DNA of 10,847 nt from the NCBI GenBank assembly GCA_012274175.1, contig JAAOZZ010000242.1, positions 1 through 10,847 of the forward strand, in the 5' to 3' direction. Below the pieces are notes generated by a model. The model was not told the DNA's origin. It made no database searches and saw nothing but the letters and a program-made list of their open reading frames with translations. Position 1 is the stretch's first letter. Every line of letters starts with the position of its first letter. Both the position numbers and the translations under genes were made by a program. Positions 6,614 to 10,847 of the stretch are shown here, piece by piece. This stretch comes from Betaproteobacteria bacterium (GTDB taxonomy: Bacteria; Pseudomonadota; Gammaproteobacteria; Burkholderiales; Usitatibacteraceae).

Positions 6614-6627
6614 GGAATCCGGCCCGA

Positions 6628-7275
6628 TCAGGCGCGCGGCAGTACCGCGAGCACCGTGGAGGACGCCTTCACCTTGTCGCCCACCGCCACCCGCGCGCGC
6701 GATCCCGGGGGCAGGTAGACGTCGACGCGAGAGCCGAAACGGATGAACCCGTAGCGCTCGCCGCGCGCCACGCGCTCGCCCGCCTTCACGTAGCAAAGGA
6801 TGCGCCGCGCCACGAGGCCCGCGACCTGCACGCAGGTCACGTCCGCGCCGGAATCGGTGCGCAGGACGAGGGCGTTGCGCTCGTTGTCCGACGAGGCCTT
6901 GTCGAACGACGCGTTCACGAAGGTGCCCGCCGTGTACACGACCTCGCGCACCGCGGCGTCGACCGGCGAGCGGTTCGAGTGCACGTTGAAGACGTTCATG
7001 AAGACGCTCACCTTCAGCGCGTCGCGGCCGAGATAGGGGTCGCGCGCGTTACCCACGACGATCACGCGCCCGTCGGCGGGACAGAGCACCAGTCCCTCGC
7101 CCTGGGGGATTTCCCGCGGCGGGTCGCGGAAGAACTGCAGGACAAAGAGCGCGGCAATCCACAGGGGGGTCGACCACCAGCCGACGAAGTACGTCGCCAC
7201 CGCGGCGGCGACCACCGCGAGCGAGAGATAAGGCCACCCCTCCTTCGCGATGATCGGGTGCGGATAGGGCGCCAT
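6628..7275 (-). CDS. psd: Phosphatidylserine decarboxylase, short (PSD-A) type
   Basis: Psd decarboxylates phosphatidylserine to phosphatidylethanolamine at the inner membrane, using a pyruvoyl group made by self-cleavage of the proenzyme. The 215-residue size matches the short PSD-A type, about 210-230 residues. Hydrophobic N-terminal segments (about 15-32 and 36-47) anchor it. The core has FFRDPPRE (48-55), CPADGRV (65-71), [13 protein letters not shown] (92-104) and [10 protein letters not shown] (150-159). The self-cleavage site is Gly181-Ser182 in [14 protein letters not shown], giving a large beta chain and a small pyruvoyl alpha chain of about 34 residues. The ATG at 7275 abuts the ilvC TGA with no intervening base, so translation is presumably coupled; pssA follows 14 bases later. 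Psd and PssA thus catalyse consecutive steps. Nothing is missing. Confidence 0.95.
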   Translation of the reverse strand: MAPYPHPIIAKEGWPYLSLAVVAAAVATYFVGWWSTPLWIAALFVLQFFRDPPREIPQGEGLVLCPADGRVIVVGNARDPYLGRDALKVSVFMNVFNVHSNRSPVDAAVREVVYTAGTFVNASFDKASSDNERNALVLRTDSGADVTCVQVAGLVARRILCYVKAGERVARGERYGFIRFGSRVDVYLPPGSRARVAVGDKVKASSTVLAVLPRA

Positions 7276-10639
<3,364 letters not shown>

Positions 10640-10684
10640 CTCTAAGGCCTTGTAAATCGAGAGTTTTCGAAGGGGGAACCAGTG

Positions 10685-10713
10685 ACATTAGCGGCTGGGC
10701 GGGGATTGGTCAA
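10685..10713 (-). promoter_or_regulatory. Sigma-70 type promoter of ilvB
   Basis: On the minus strand TTGACC (-35, 10713-10708) and TAATGT (-10, 10690-10685) are spaced 17 bases apart. The -35 is near consensus and the -10 is weaker. Transcription would start near 10678, about 39 bases before the ilvB ATG. That leader has no AUG and no run of branched-chain amino acid codons, so peptide-mediated attenuation like that at leuA is not evident here. Confidence 0.6.
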
Positions 10714-10727
10714 GCCGGAATGGCGCC

Positions 10728-10739
10728 CCATGCTCATGG
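10728..10739. promoter_or_regulatory. Inverted repeat upstream of the ilvB promoter, possible operator
   Basis: CCATG-CT-CATGG is a symmetrical site with 5-bp arms. Its centre falls about 55 bases upstream of the predicted ilvB transcription start, a usual place for an activator next to the -35. It also lies between the divergent ilvB and sigma-factor genes and might serve either. No regulator is identified, and short palindromes also arise by chance. Confidence 0.3.
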
Positions 10740-10821
10740 AGCCGGGAGCGGCGCTTTGCGCGGCCGGTTTGCTACCATTCCGCGCACACCGGGCGTCCCG
10801 TCCCGGAACCGGGAGGCGACG

Positions 10822-10847
10822 CTGGCGAGCCGCAAGGAGTTGTCCGA
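10822..10847 (+). CDS. RNA polymerase sigma factor, first codons only (3' end outside window)
   Basis: The last 26 bases on the plus strand read CTG GCG AGC CGC AAG GAG TTG TCC GA, i.e. (start)-A-S-R-K-E-L-S-D if the last codon is Asp. From memory, betaproteobacteria carry a sigma-70 family regulator divergent from ilvB whose N-terminus is M-A-S-x-x-E-L-S-D-F-L, so position and sequence agree. The apparent start is CTG, which is rare; GGGAGG at 10811-10816 lies five bases upstream as a good ribosome site, and no ATG, GTG or TTG occurs in frame just upstream. Only eight codons and part of a ninth are visible, so domains cannot be checked. An alternative is that AAGGAG at 10834-10839 is a ribosome site for a start just beyond the window. 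Confidence 0.5.

Noticed and set aside
6646..6672. A-S-S-T near the end of Psd as the pyruvoyl self-cleavage site.
   Set aside because: The family cleavage site corresponds to Gly181-Ser182 in [11 protein letters not shown]; the later motif is outside the conserved position.
10834..10839. AAGGAG at the right edge as a Shine-Dalgarno for a start beyond the window.
   Set aside because: It reads better as Lys-Glu codons in a sigma-factor N-terminus with its own GGGAGG upstream; the alternative is kept open because the window ends here.

Overview
This GC-rich window (by eye about two thirds G+C) looks like the chromosome of a betaproteobacterium. The main reason is a six-gene minus-strand block, ilvB-ilvN-ilvC-psd-pssA-leuA, which is a conserved order in that class. 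A second reason is the start of a probable sigma-factor gene divergent from ilvB at the right edge, also typical of these bacteria. Protein identities come from recognising family motifs by eye; no search was run.

Layout from left to right. (1) 1-470, plus strand: the 3' end of purB (purine synthesis), convergent with the next gene and only 6 bases away. (2) 477-1997, minus: a two-part 3-hydroxyacyl-CoA dehydrogenase of PaaH/PaaC type. (3) 2086-2604, minus: a bactofilin (polymer-forming cytoskeletal protein). (4) 2605-2917: a gap with a perfect 14-bp palindrome and the displaced tail of the next gene. (5) 2918-3670, minus: an aldo/keto reductase cut short by an in-frame TAG; its conserved last 21 codons lie intact just beyond the stop. 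(6) 3680-5236, minus: leuA. (7) 5237-5443: the leuA control region. (8) 5447-8813, minus: pssA, psd, ilvC and ilvN, closely packed. (9) 8826-8885: two hairpins of a REP-like element between ilvN and ilvB. (10) 8891-10639, minus: ilvB. (11) 10640-10821: a divergent control region. (12) 10822-10847, plus: the first codons of a probable RNA polymerase sigma factor.

How the genes work together. IlvB/IlvN make acetolactate (or acetohydroxybutyrate) and IlvC makes the dihydroxy acid, the early steps to valine and isoleucine. LeuA diverts ketoisovalerate toward leucine. Psd and PssA make phosphatidylethanolamine from CDP-diacylglycerol through phosphatidylserine and are embedded in the same transcription unit. 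A sigma-70 type promoter precedes ilvB (10685-10713), and a second one (5414-5443) lies just past the pssA stop and drives leuA.

Most notable observations: (a) an unlisted 28-residue peptide with nine leucines just upstream of leuA, whose ATG falls exactly where transcription should start, so it looks like a leaderless leucine attenuator peptide; (b) a PssA enzyme with about three and a half ankyrin repeats fused to its C-terminus; (c) the nonsense-interrupted aldo/keto reductase; (d) twin hairpins with complementary loops between ilvB and ilvN, leaving ilvN without a clear ribosome binding site; (e) an apparent CTG start for the divergent sigma factor. I found no tRNA, rRNA, CRISPR, insertion sequence or phage gene.
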